Shown piece after piece: positions 45,969-56,910 of a DNA stretch of 64,000 bases. The position numbers and the translations under genes were made by a program. The stretch is from Gambelia wislizenii. Taxonomy: Eukaryota; Chordata; Lepidosauria; Squamata; Crotaphytidae. The notes beneath the pieces are model-generated. The model saw only the letters and a program-made list of their open reading frames with translations, was not told where the DNA came from and did no database searches. Position 1 is the stretch's first letter; each line of letters opens with the position of its first letter. The DNA is taken from assembly GCA_030847615.1 (NCBI GenBank), contig JAUMIR010000004.1, positions 105,228,001-105,292,000 of the forward strand. Reading direction: 5' to 3'.

Positions 45969-47104
45969 CCTCTTATATTTATTGCACTCCATGAGTTACA
46001 TCACCTCTAGAATTAACAGTTTGATGTGTCATGAAACAGAAAATAATAGGAACTGTGGCTACTACTGCTGATTCTTCCATGAATGTCTATTATCTTTTAT
46101 AGTACTCACAACTGTTTAGATGCTGTAGAAAATTAAATAATTATAGGCAGTTTATTAGCAACAATGATAGATGTTAATATAAATTTTCAGATTATTTGTT
46201 ACCATAGAGGTATATAGGGTTTTTATATATGGCTGTGAAATGATGTTCAAATATTCAGAAGATGACATTTCCAATCACATTTTTATTTCTGTCTTAGAAA
46301 AGGAAATGCATTCATTTTGTATCTTAGCCTCTTTGAAGACCAGGTATATCTCTGTATGACTTTTTAATAATGACTTTTATTTTCAAGCCATAACATTCAA
46401 ACACTCCTCACTTTTGTAAGAATCACTGGAAGGAAAACATCCTATGTTTTGCATATAGAATAAGATTAATTCTCAAGGCCGTAGATAATAAAGCATATTC
46501 TATAAAATATATTGTACATTACGTAAGTTTTCTCCAATCTTTTTATAACTCCCAGATCCTTTCTGTGTCAATTTGAAAATTCATTTTTAACAGTGAATAC
46601 TAAGGAAGGCATTATGATAAACTTTCATAATTCTTTCAGTATTGCTGTCTAATTGCCTGTCATCTCAAAAAAGTACAGTAATCAGCATATTCTTTTGTAC
46701 CACAAGATTGCATAGAGATCAAAACGTAAGTATTTATGTTAATGCAGTTATATAGGGTATTTTAATACACAGGCACAAAAAAAATATAAAGAATTGAACA
46801 TTCTGAAGCAAATGGCTTATATGAGATTTCTGGACACTGATAATCATGACAGGTAAACCACTTATCTGCATGAGTCCTGATCAATAATAACAGGGAACAT
46901 ATAAACAGGTTTACTACTTAGGAATATCTTAGGAATGCAATATAAGTTAACTGAAATTAGTTTCTACTGAGTTTGGTGGAACTTAAGTTATGCCTAACTT
47001 GGCCCAATGGAAATTAATTTCAAATTCTAAATTCAACAAACCTACTCTAGATCCAGCCCACGAAGGTTTTTCCAATGGTTGTAGCTTCCCTGAATCATCT
47101 AGAC
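45969..47104. other. Intronic DNA, AT-rich, nothing recognised
   Basis: Unique-looking and AT-rich; no repeat family or exon identified. Confidence 0.35.
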
Positions 47105-47474
47105 CAGTGGTTCTTAACAGGGGTCCACAATGTCCTCACAGGGGGTCCGCAAAAGCTTGAAGGCTACTTGGCCCACCTCCTCCCTGCAGTGGAGCGGCCA
47201 CGTGACAGGAGCCAAGGCAAAGCCTGGCTGGCCAGCCTGGACTGCACATTGCCATTCAATTTGCTCCAGCCACAAACTTGCAGGAAGAAGCAGGAGAAAA
47301 ATCTTCCCTCCTGCTCCAGTTCCTCTGAGGGAAGGTTTAATGTATGGTGTAATTGTATTATTATCATCAGGTGTTATTATTAGGATTTTAAATCTTGGGT
47401 TAAGTCTTAGGGGTCCACAGCAAGAAAATATATTTAAAGGGGGTATCTGGTAAATAAAAGGTTAGGAGCCACTG
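47105..47474 (+). mobile_element. hAT-like non-autonomous element, copy 2
   Basis: It starts CAGTGGTTCTTAAC and ends GGTTAGGAGCCACTG. The flanks ATCTAGAC and ATTAAGAC may be a decayed 8-bp duplication. It is colinear with 31094-31455 throughout. Confidence 0.85.
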
Positions 47475-48892
47475 ATTAAGACTCAGGCTATCTGAGGTGG
47501 AGGAGCAGCAATTAGTCTGTTTCTACTGTGCCAGAGAATGGCACTGTATTTGCTCCCATTGGCTACAAGTGGTTCTTTCTTTGCTGGAAACTCTCCAGAG
47601 ACTGGAGGCCAATGGCTCAGGAACTGGCACTAGTCTAGGGACCACCCCTTTGAACAGGAGTGATCTAGATCATGAGGATAGCCTCCCATATGAACAACTA
47701 GACACAAGTTAGCCAGCTTCCTGGTGCTAAAACCTCTTCTTAGGTTCAGCATGGTTTATACCAGGAACAGACAGATCAGCCCTATTCACTTTCTGTCTCT
47801 CTTTTGTGTTCTTCTGCAAGTTTATTCTGTCCCACTGACACATAATCTCTTATTTCTGATATGGTGAGAAAGCTGCATGAAAATTTGGACATGATTTAGA
47901 TGCATTTTATTGTGAATTTTTATACATATTATCATAAAACATTATTTTATAGGTATTTTGATTGCTTTCTTGGTTCAAAACACTCATCACAAAATTCAGA
48001 TACCATAATCATATTCCAGTCCACACTTTATTTTGGAAGGTGCACATTAGGTTAGTTTGCTTTCAAATTCAGACTGGGGGAAAATATCCTAAAACATATC
48101 CAATTTCTAGATTATGCGTGTTGCCTAGCAAAAACAGTATGTTTTTTACTTTTTCATTTTCCTTTAAATGACATTTCCTTAGCTTATCCCTGAACAATTA
48201 AGTCAATGCCTTTGCTGCACTATAAGTGTATTGAATTTGACCCCCTTTTTAAAACTATTTTTTTCAATAAACACACTTTTAAAAGAAATAGAATAAAACA
48301 ATGTGGTGGTGTTTTTATTTTAATAAAAACCCACATCCTCTCTCCCTTTCCTGTTTGAATCAAATAAAAACAGTAAAAGCTGCATGGATATTTAATGTTA
48401 TGAGAAACACTTGAATTAAACAAAAACAAAAACAAAGAGTTCTGCAGTTCTTGTGAGGTACTCTAAGCAGTACTAAATTGTAGAAATATATAGTTTCAGG
48501 CCTTCTTTTGCTTCCAATTCTTTCTGGGCAACACATTTGAACCTTTATTTTCATTACAATCCTCCAAGGCTTTTGATGTGAGGTCAGGACAACTTCACAC
48601 TAGGATAGGGAGTTTATTAACACATATGACTAAATCATTCTGTTGTTGTCTACTTCGGTTTCTAATTTGTCAGCACCAAACATAAAAACTACAGACCATA
48701 AACACTTGCAGGAATTTTAACCAGTTTCAGGGAACATTCAGATACCTGGCATGAGGCAAAAAGCTCAGGCTCTTTGAGAAAGTGATTTTTTAAAAAATCA
48801 ATTAAAAGGTGACTTCTGCTAGCCTTCAATAATCAATCATTCTGGTCTACAGGCTAGTATGCTGTAATTTCTTTCTTATAGCACATCCTGAG
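47475..48892. other. Intronic DNA, no exon recognised
   Basis: The region 47,900-48,500 is AT-rich. Nothing is shared with other parts of the window as far as I can see. Confidence 0.35.
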
Positions 48893-49560
48893 ATCCAGCA
48901 TGGTGTAGTGGTTTGAGTACTGAACTAGGAAAATGGGGGTCATCTACCATGGATCTGGCCTGTTGCTCCCATTACCTGTACAGAACAGGATGGAGTCCAG
49001 ACCGGCATGCCATCTGTTCTCTGCTGCCACTGACACTGCCCACATCCCACTCTCTGCAGCTAGGACGCTGGCCTACCACATGTGAACAAAGCTCCCTGCA
49101 TGTGACCAGCCTTGGTCAAATGCTGTGGGACTCCTTCCTGGCTATGGAAGAGCAAGGCAGTCTGCATCTGCATTGATGGGCCAGCATGCCAGAATGGGTT
49201 CCTGTGGTTATGTGCGGACTAATCCATTTTTTGCCGGCGGGAGCAGATTTAATCAGGCATTATTTTAAAATGGTATAATTGGCCATACCCTGTCTTCCCC
49301 CTGTTTTGGGCTCTGTGTTTGCCCTGGGGGCTATGAGGACTGCCCAGGGGCAAAATGGGGCAAAAGCCCTGCATCATCTGGACTGTAGGGCTCTAAGAGG
49401 GTGGCAAGATGGGCTAAATTCCCCATCTAGGCAAGCCCTAGGAGACCAGTATTTGAATCCCTGCTCAGGCATGGAAACCCACTAGGTGACCTCGGGCAAG
49501 TCACACTATGTTAGCCTTAGAGGAAGAGCAAACCTCTGAAGAAATCTTGCCAAGAAAATC
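48893..49560 (+). mobile_element. Sauria-type SINE split by a ~507-bp insertion
   Basis: The head 'agcatggtgtagtggtttga' runs to 48930; the body resumes at 49438 with 'agaccagtatttgaatccct' and 'ggtgacctcgggcaagtcac'. CTAGGA is present at both breakpoints (48925-48930, 49438-49443). The insert 48931-49437 is GC-richer than its surroundings; its right end reversed reads GGCTTGCCTAGATGGGG, recalling the GGCTTGTCTA termini elsewhere. The SINE tail is lost. Confidence 0.7.
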
Positions 49561-49589
49561 TTATAATACAGTCACCAAAAGCTTTTTTA

Positions 49590-50000
49590 ACATGAGCAGA
49601 TGATTGGTTGGACATGTACAGGGATGGAACTTGTTAACAAGGCAAGCACCTGCAGCAGCCATGTTGCATTTTCACTTTAGCAAATGAGTACTAAGGTGAT
49701 AAAACAGCTTTTTTTCCTGTCTGCTTTTTTATTAAAGCTAAAGGTCACTCTTTCGCATCATGGATATGTTTTTTTTTTAAAAAAAAAATACTGTCCAGAG
49801 GTGGCAAATTGAGGTAAGTAAAAATTCAAGTAATTCACTCGAGGCTGCCATCTTGATTTGCAGGCATGTTGCACAGCAAACGTGGATAGCTTCACATGCC
49901 TGCAATCTGCCAAAAACCCCGTTAAGACAAATAGCAGCTGCTGCAAATTGCCATTACTGCAGAACAATCCAGTAATTTTTTGCCTCATATAGACAAGTCT
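49590..50000 (+). mobile_element. GGGCTTGTCTA-type DNA transposon, copy 3, left end missing
   Basis: 'gttaacaaggcaagcacctg' through 'gcctcatatagacaagtc' matches the right two thirds of the element at 202-840. Confidence 0.72.
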
Positions 50001-50159
50001 CTTCCACATACTGCATTGCTGCTCCCACCACCACCTCCCTCTGCCTGCTTTAGCTCCCTCTCCTTATTTTGCAGCAGGAGTGGGACCACCACTGCCTTCA
50101 GCTGCCTGCTTACCTGCTCTCTGTTTAAAGGAACACTGGTAGCTCTGTTCAGCTGCTAC

Positions 50160-50610
50160 TTCTTTAGAGGACATGACAGACAGTGGAAGAGAAAGCAGAG
50201 TGGTGGCACAAGGTGAGGTAAGGAGGGAGGTGGAAGCAGTGGAATGCAAGAAGCAAGGGAATGGGGCAGGGCAAAGATGTGAGGCAATGCAAGGGTGGGG
50301 AAAGGAGGCAAGTGAGGGTGAGATGTGCAGTTCAGAGTATGAAGAACAAGAGAGCTAGATATGAGGTGACAGAAGGGGTGAGAGAGGGAAGAGTGGTGGA
50401 GTGAAAGAAGAAAGGGATAAGGAGCATGGGAAATTGCAAAGCAAGGCCAGGAAAAGAGATAAGTGCAGCTGTGGAGAAAGGCAGGGAAGCACTGCAAAGA
50501 TAAAGTGAGACAAGAGAGAGGAAGGAAGGGAACAGAGGTTGAGAGGTGCAGTGGGAGAGTGCAAGGAACAAGAGAAGTAGGTACATAATGAAGTGCAAAG
50601 AAAGGAAGTG
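50160..50610. repeat. Purine-rich minisatellite-like tract
   Basis: About 450 bp in which the plus strand is mostly A and G with few C or T. The phrases 'tatgaagaacaagagag' (about 50338) and 'gtgcaaggaacaagagaag' (about 50560) lie ~222 bp apart in a similar context, suggesting diverged tandem copies. The minus-strand open frame of 162 codons is a by-product of this bias. Confidence 0.6.
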
Positions 50611-51008
50611 TGGTTTGTAAATTTGTCCTTACGTTCTTTTGCATTTTTCAGTGGGAACTAGATAGCAGGCACGTGTGGGGATTACTCTGATACAGTACAT
50701 TTGGATCTGTTCTTTTTTTGCCATCAGTTTAAAAAATATGGCAAAAAAGGCAAACTGGTCCAATGAAAGTCACTTCAGAAGTGCCCGTACATGACCAAAG
50801 GCTGGTGGTGATTGTGTTGCCACCACACCAGGAATGTATTCAGCCATTTTACATGATACCTGTCTTGCTAATATTTCTTACAGCAACTCCGTAAGTAAGC
50901 TTGCTGAGAGGTAATGGTGGTTCAAGGTCATATGGTAAATTCCATGACCAAACAGAGACTTGAACTTGGGTCTCTCAGTTCCTAGTTCAGAAATTAAAGC
51001 ATTACTAA

Positions 51009-51989
51009 GGGGCCGTTTACATGGCAAAATAAATCCTCAAAGAATGCGACAAGAAGCCTGATAGTTCCCACACATTTCGAAGCAACAGCGCCCTTTTCAG
51101 AAGGATGGGGTGCAAAAACCCCATAAGTTGCACAGTATCAGCTTTCGCTAGTTTTCCAGACTTTTTTGATTAAGTTCGCAAAAATGCGCATAATTTGTCA
51201 TGGGAACTAACCATCGTGTAAACTGGCATCTACCTTTTCAAATTACTGTGAGCAGAGCTGAATCCTGATTGATTGGAGTGACCATTCTGCTTTATCCAAA
51301 TAGACTGAGGGGTTGGAGAGAAGAAATTCACCCTCCTTCTGCTTGCAGCCCACTTTGGAAAATCTGCTCTGTGCCCTTCCTGTCTGTTTCAAAGGAAGGC
51401 TTGGGGGGTTGGGAAGATGATCGGGACGAGCCCCTGCTTCGCTGGTGTCAGTGTGTGTGTGTACCTTTGTGTGTGCAGGGAAACAGCCAATCGCATGTTC
51501 GTCCTTTTGTTTGTTTGTCCTTCCATTCACTTGCCTTTATTCAAGGCTTCGGAGGCAGGAAAAGCAATCAGGAATGAGGCAAGCCCCTGGCTTCTGTGGT
51601 GTGTGTTTGTGTGTGCATGCATGAAGGGAAGGGAAGGAGATCGCTCCACCATGCTTTTGCTTCTTCGTGCTTTCATTCACTCCTTTCTTTATAGAAGCCT
51701 TTCAGGACTGGAGAAGACAATGTCTTGATTGTTTGTCCTTTTCTTTCCTCTCATTATTTATGGCCTCCATGACCCCCTCCTTGCCCCCTCCCTGCCTCCT
51801 GCCTGGCTTTAATCATCTGGAGGCATTCCCCACCCCACCTTTGCCTGTGTGAACTAAGGAAAACTGAAAGTGGCTGCATCTGGCTGCATCTTCTGAATAT
51901 GCCAGGAGTCATGTGATTTATGCGCTCCTGATGCGAAAGAACGGTAATCCGGAATCTTGCGAACTTTTTCCTATCGTGGAACCAGCCCC
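51009..51989 (-). mobile_element. Non-autonomous DNA transposon, copy 2 (inverted)
   Basis: This is the reverse-oriented partner of 2615-3585. The left end is GGGGCCGTTTACATGGC and the right end, reversed, GGGGCTGGTTCCACGATA. CTA flanks both ends (51005-51007 with one extra A, and 51990-51992). The two copies align over their whole length with small indels. Confidence 0.85.
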
Positions 51990-51992
51990 CTA

Positions 51993-54520
51993 GACTAGTG
52001 TTTTGAAAGGTAGAAGAGCAATTACTATAAAAATGGCACCAAGTCTGAAACATAGTGGTAAAAAAATGCGATTACTAATTTGCTGAATCTGCATAATTAG
52101 AAAGCAAATTAATAGTTAAATTACTGTGCATAATATTCAGATTAGAACTCCAGATTTGAATATGGCAACCCTGGGTGTAGGGGCCAAATTTTGAGCTTGT
52201 GTTCCCATGGTGGGTGCATCTTGCATTTTTGGCATTCAGTCTCTCCCAGAAAATGACCAGAAGTCTATTTCTGGTTTTTCCTTCTGGGATTCAGGAATGA
52301 TGGGAGGGGGAAGGTAGGGATCTAGGATGGTGTGTGGGTGAGATTTTTTACTGCGGTTTGGACACTTTTTTAGGTCACAATTTCCACACTCCTATTCTCA
52401 GACATTACAGGACTGCATTAGGCTCAAAAGAAAGCCACATTTTGGCACATGCTCAGCTTGGTAGTGCGCAATCACAACCAAACCTACTGCTGTCCCAAAA
52501 CTATTGCAAGAATCCTGCTTTAGTACCACATACCAGTTATTGTGTAAGGCCAACATGATATAATGGCTTTAATTTTGTATTTGGATATGAGAAACTGTCT
52601 AACTTCCAGTGTGGGGATTCACATGGATTATTTCATTGTATCTCAACTCTCTTGCAAGATATTTCTGCAATGTGCTGCTTGGAATGAGGCTTGTACATTT
52701 AACAATGACCAAAGCTGCTTTTACAACACTCATAATTCTCATTACCTACAGTATATAATCCAAACCAATTCATATTGTGCACTAAGCTACCATAAAATAT
52801 GAATGTGAATGCAACGACAAACATTAAAAAAAACCATAAAAAGAACCCTGCTAGAACAGACCAGGGGCCATATAGTCTAATAGCCTGTGAGCTTAAAAAG
52901 GTTCCCTTTTTGAACTATTTCTCCAGAATCCCACAGCTAGAATAGCCAGTAGCATATTGAATCTAAACATGAAGATTTAGAGGCTCAAAGAAGTTAAAGA
53001 CATTGGTAGCAGCTACCACCAGAACTATTCTGGAAATTTTTGAACCCTTAATAGGGAAAACCTGTGAGTATATAAGATACAATGGATCTCAGCTGCCACT
53101 GAATCCCTACTTGACCCTTTTAGCTTGAGATACCAGCTAAAGGTGGGCCTTCTTGCTTGTCATGTACATGCTCCAGAAGCCAATTCTTATTCCTCCCCAA
53201 CCTCTTGGAAAAGTTGAGTAACAGTATGGGTATGGCGCAGGAACTTCCAAGAGGAAGCTGAAATGGCCCAGAGTTGCTTTCCTCCTTTGGTATGCTGATG
53301 GAGGACTCTTCTATGTGTATGTATGGCCAACTTCAGGATGTAAGGGGTTCAATTTTGTTCCCTAGGGACCTAACGTAGGCTGTACAGAAGTTCACATATG
53401 CTTTTGAAGTCCCCACCCCACCACCTTAAAGCAAAGTCCTGTGCTTTGCTCTAGAGGAAAATTGCTTCTCCTTAAGGCCCCAAGGAGCACTGATTCTAAT
53501 TTTTGGTCTTTTTTTTTTAATGGACAAAACAAAGCCTAAGTCTGATTCCTTGGGTCAAAGATCATTCTAAGGGGGATTCTAAGGGGCAAAAATCTAAAGG
53601 GGCATTGGTTGGATATAACCTGGTGGCCATATTTACTCTGCCCCCCCCACACACTGTTTATGTTACATTTCCATTAAAGCGGAAGACCAAAGCTCAAGAG
53701 TATAGGCATACCTCAGTTAACAAAGCTTGTGACAAAGAAATTCCTTTTTATACAGTCTTTTTAACACCTGACCAGCCTCCCTTTTCATGTTGTTCTCTGT
53801 CTAGCCAGAGGTCTTTTTAGCAGCATTGACATTGGGAGGATGGTGAAGGAGGGCTAGAAAAATGCAGATTTTTGGTGCTGCATTGAAGCAGCATGTATGC
53901 AGGAAACAATACAGTAGTTTGAGGTGGGAAAGAATGAGAATCTACTCTAGCCCATCCTACTGCAGCTGAGTGTGCCTACCTACAACAGACAAGATAAACT
54001 TCAGCTGCCTTCAGAAACCCTTATTGATCAAGTGTGAAGAGCAAAACAGAAATAAAAGTAGAAAGCAGATTAGCCTACTTCATCAACTTGCCTCCATCAT
54101 GTTAAAAAAGCATACAGCTATCCACCAAAATGGAAATCATAACAAAAGGCTGGTCAAAGAAAAAGTCTTCCCTGGATTCATTTTGGAAAAAACCTTTAAG
54201 TGCTCTCTAGAAGGTTCAAAATGTTTACACATGCAAAACTAACCTAAGCTGGTTGTTTCATTTTACATATTGTCAGTTTTGAATAAAAAGTCTGTTAACA
54301 CATGTTAAACTGTTTTCTTCCCCCACCCCCTTTTTTTTGTGATGTAGGAACCTTTCCCTATTATTCCCATGTTTATTTCTGCCTCTGATACCAAATTTTC
54401 TTTTCTTTAAAGTAATGCCCAGGAGCCATTTGTTAATTGAGGTATACCTGTATTAAAAGGGACAACCCACAGTCAAATATTTCTATACCATTTCCATATT
54501 CCAGTCAAATATTTCCATAC
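51993..54520. other. Intronic DNA, no exon recognised
   Basis: At 52845-52900 'gaaccctgctagaacagacc' resembles a known type of SINE tail. The rest is unassigned. A T run lies at 53511-53518 and a C run at 53641-53648. Confidence 0.35.
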
Positions 54521-54636
54521 CATTTTCTGCAGGCTCTTTCAGCACTCTCCCATGTTATGTTACTAGTAGAACTCAAAAAGTAGCAATGCTTGTCTCTGAG
54601 TGTCCAGCTGGAAGGGCATTTCCTGGATTTAGTTCT
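54521..54636 (-). CDS. FREM1-like gene, first lectin-domain exon
   Basis: This 116-bp exon has acceptor 'tttttccttcctttatag' and donor AAATG|gtatgg. It encodes RTKSRKCPSSWTLRDKHCYF then LSSTSNITWESAERACRK, and two bases (TG) of a Trp codon that the next exon completes. C-P-x-x-W...C-Y-F...TW..AE..C is the canonical start of a C-type lectin domain, giving the first disulphide and the 'long-form' Cys pair. NIT is a possible N-glycosylation site. It was found by splice phase and motif; no ATG is in the exon. Confidence 0.87.
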
Positions 54637-55176
54637 CTATAAAGGAAGGAAAAAATATAAACACAGCAAGATAACATATCTTCTGATTAACTTCTTGTTT
54701 CTCCTCTACTACAACTCACTATTTTTTCTTTTAAACAAGATAAGGTGTATAAAGTAACCCATGGCTTCCCTGATTATGCTTATCATATTATATGTTTCTT
54801 GAGATATAGGTCTAGAACATGAAACATGATACATGAAAAGTTAACATGCAAATTGGCAGCATGGCTATTTAACAGCCTTCTGGCCAGATATTTGACAGGA
54901 GTTAGTAGAATTGCTGCAACAGCCATAATGCATCCCATATCATGTTCCCACACATCTTAGCCACTATTAGCCTTTGTATGTGAATGAAGAGAAAGTAGTA
55001 TCAGAAATAATCATTAAAAAGTCTGTCTCTGGAGATAGGACAGCATGTTTTATTCACAAACAGTTACAGAAATAATTTAACGGCCCAATCATATTTATTT
55101 TATTTTACATCCTGCCTTTCCCCTAATGCAGGACCCAAGGTAGTTTACAAGATCGAATAAAACAGAATAGAGCTAA

Positions 55177-55505
55177 GGACTTTTTCAGATGCGAAGAAAG
55201 TAATGCAAGCAGCCTCGTCAGCTTGCGAGGCTGCTGCGCTGCAAAGCGTCAGTTTAGTATGACGCTCGCCCCTGCCGGTACTGTTGCGTTACCGCGGGGA
55301 GAGTTGAGCGTCATATTTCGTTGATTTTTACTCACAAAAGTTGATCGTGAGTAAAAATCAATGAAATATGACGCTCAATTCTCCCCGCGGTAACGCAACA
55401 GTACTGGCAGGGGCGAGAGTCATACGAAACTGATGCTTTGCAGCACAGCAGCCTCGTAAGCTGATGAGGCTGCTTGCGTTACTTTCTTCACGTCCGAAAA
55501 AGTCC
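55177..55505. mobile_element. 329-bp near-perfect palindromic transposon, CpG-rich
   Basis: The ends are GGACTTTTTCAGATGCG and, reversed, GGACTTTTTCGGACGTG. TAA flanks both (55174-55176, 55506-55508). Arms of about 158 bp pair almost perfectly around a loop at ~55337-55347 ('aaaagttgatc'). It retains many CpG sites in a CpG-poor region, suggesting recent insertion. No coding capacity. Confidence 0.92.
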
Positions 55506-55666
55506 TAAGAATCTTAATCAAAGAACATTTTTTAAAAAAATTATGCTATCATAATTAAACATAATTACATTTAAATAACACAAAAATAAATGTAAAACAG
55601 GATTTAATTTAAAAAACAGCTTAAAAGCATTAAAGAATAACAAATGAGGAAAAGTGCAGTACTCTC

Positions 55667-55671
<5 letters not shown>

Positions 55672-55712
<41 letters not shown>

Positions 55713-55722
55713 TATATATACC
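55672..55722. repeat. (TA)n microsatellite
   Basis: About 25 TA units with one CA interruption, inside the L2-like element. Confidence 0.95.
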
Positions 55723-56910
55723 CTTGCACATAAAACTAGGGCCAAAACTTGTTTAAATAAAGTTTTTGCTTATTGACAGAAGTAGAACAGGGGAAAGGGC
55801 AACCTAGATTCCCAAGGGAAGGATTCCCGAGGGAAGGGGAGTAGACACCCAGGAGACTGTCTCTCATGTGCTCACTAAACAAGTCTATGAAGGTGGTTGG
55901 ACTTGGAGGATCTCAGAACTCAGGCAAGTTCATATGGGGAGATATGATCTTTCAGAAAGTCTGAACTTAAGCTGGTTAGGGCTTTGCAGGCCATAATCAG
56001 CATTTTTAAATGTGCTCAGAAACAGGTCAGTAGTCCGTGAAGCTGTTGCAACAAGGGAGTTATAACTTCCCACTCAACCTTGGCCAAAATTCTGGCCACA
56101 GCAGTTTAGACCCCCTGAAGTTCATGAACAGTTTCCAAAAGCAGCCCCATGCAGAGTGTGTTACTGTAATCTATATATGACATGATCAAGATATGTGTCA
56201 CTAAACATTTCCAGGAACAGGTGTTGCTGGCAGTCTAGCTGGGTAAGTGCATCCCTGGCATGGGCACCCAGTCTCAAAGCTACAGCCAAGCTTTGAAATG
56301 GGGATTTCAGGAGAAATGTAACCACACCCAGTACAGTCCTGATTTGTCTTCCTGCTGACCAGAAGCAATTCTAGGTTATCCATATGTTGACCCTCATTAG
56401 TCCACTACTGATAGAAGTACTAAAGAAGCTTTAGTATTAAAAACAGATGGGAAGGAGAGACAGAATACTATTACTGTACTGTCATCAGTACTGTATTCCT
56501 GTGAAACTGAACCTCAAAACTCCAGTCAGTCTCTACCAGCCATTTTCACTTGTATGTTAAATGTCAAGAGGAACAAAAGTGAACCCTGAAGGACCCTGCA
56601 GGCCAATTGCTATGGTGTCAGACAGGAGTTCCTCAGTACTACTTTCTCAGCTTGCCATCTACCAAGAAGGACTGGAGACATTATAAAATAGTGCCTCCGA
56701 GTCCGATAGGCAGCCCAGAAGGACACTATGATCAATGGCACTACAAGCTGCTGAGGGGTCCAGATGAAATGACAGCATTATGCTCTCTCTGTCCAGCTCC
56801 TGATGTAGTTCATTTTCCACAGTGACCAGACACATCTCCCATCCACAACCAGGTGTGAAGCCAGACTGAAATAGATCTAGATAATCTGTTTGCAGAGCCC
56901 ACCACATATT

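Larger units (their letters stand above)
55093..56910 (-). mobile_element. L2-like LINE, 3' part with RT fragment
   Basis: On the minus strand, 56907-56659 encodes an L2-type RT stretch: FQSGFTPGCGWEMCLVTVEN and HLDPSAACSAIDHSVLLGCL, a degraded LDLSAAFDTVDHSILL motif. 56600-55740 is its untranslated 3' region and 55170-55093 the tail ending in TAAATAAA-like repeats. It is interrupted by the palindromic element 55177-55505 and an AT microsatellite. Confidence 0.72.

Noticed and set aside
50112..50200. Possible exon ending GAGCAG|gtaagc on the minus strand
   Set aside because: No lectin or FREM feature, and an extra exon is not needed by phase; low-complexity surroundings.
50156..50644. 162-codon frame, Leu/Ser/Pro-rich, minus strand
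   Set aside because: Caused by the purine-rich tract; low complexity.
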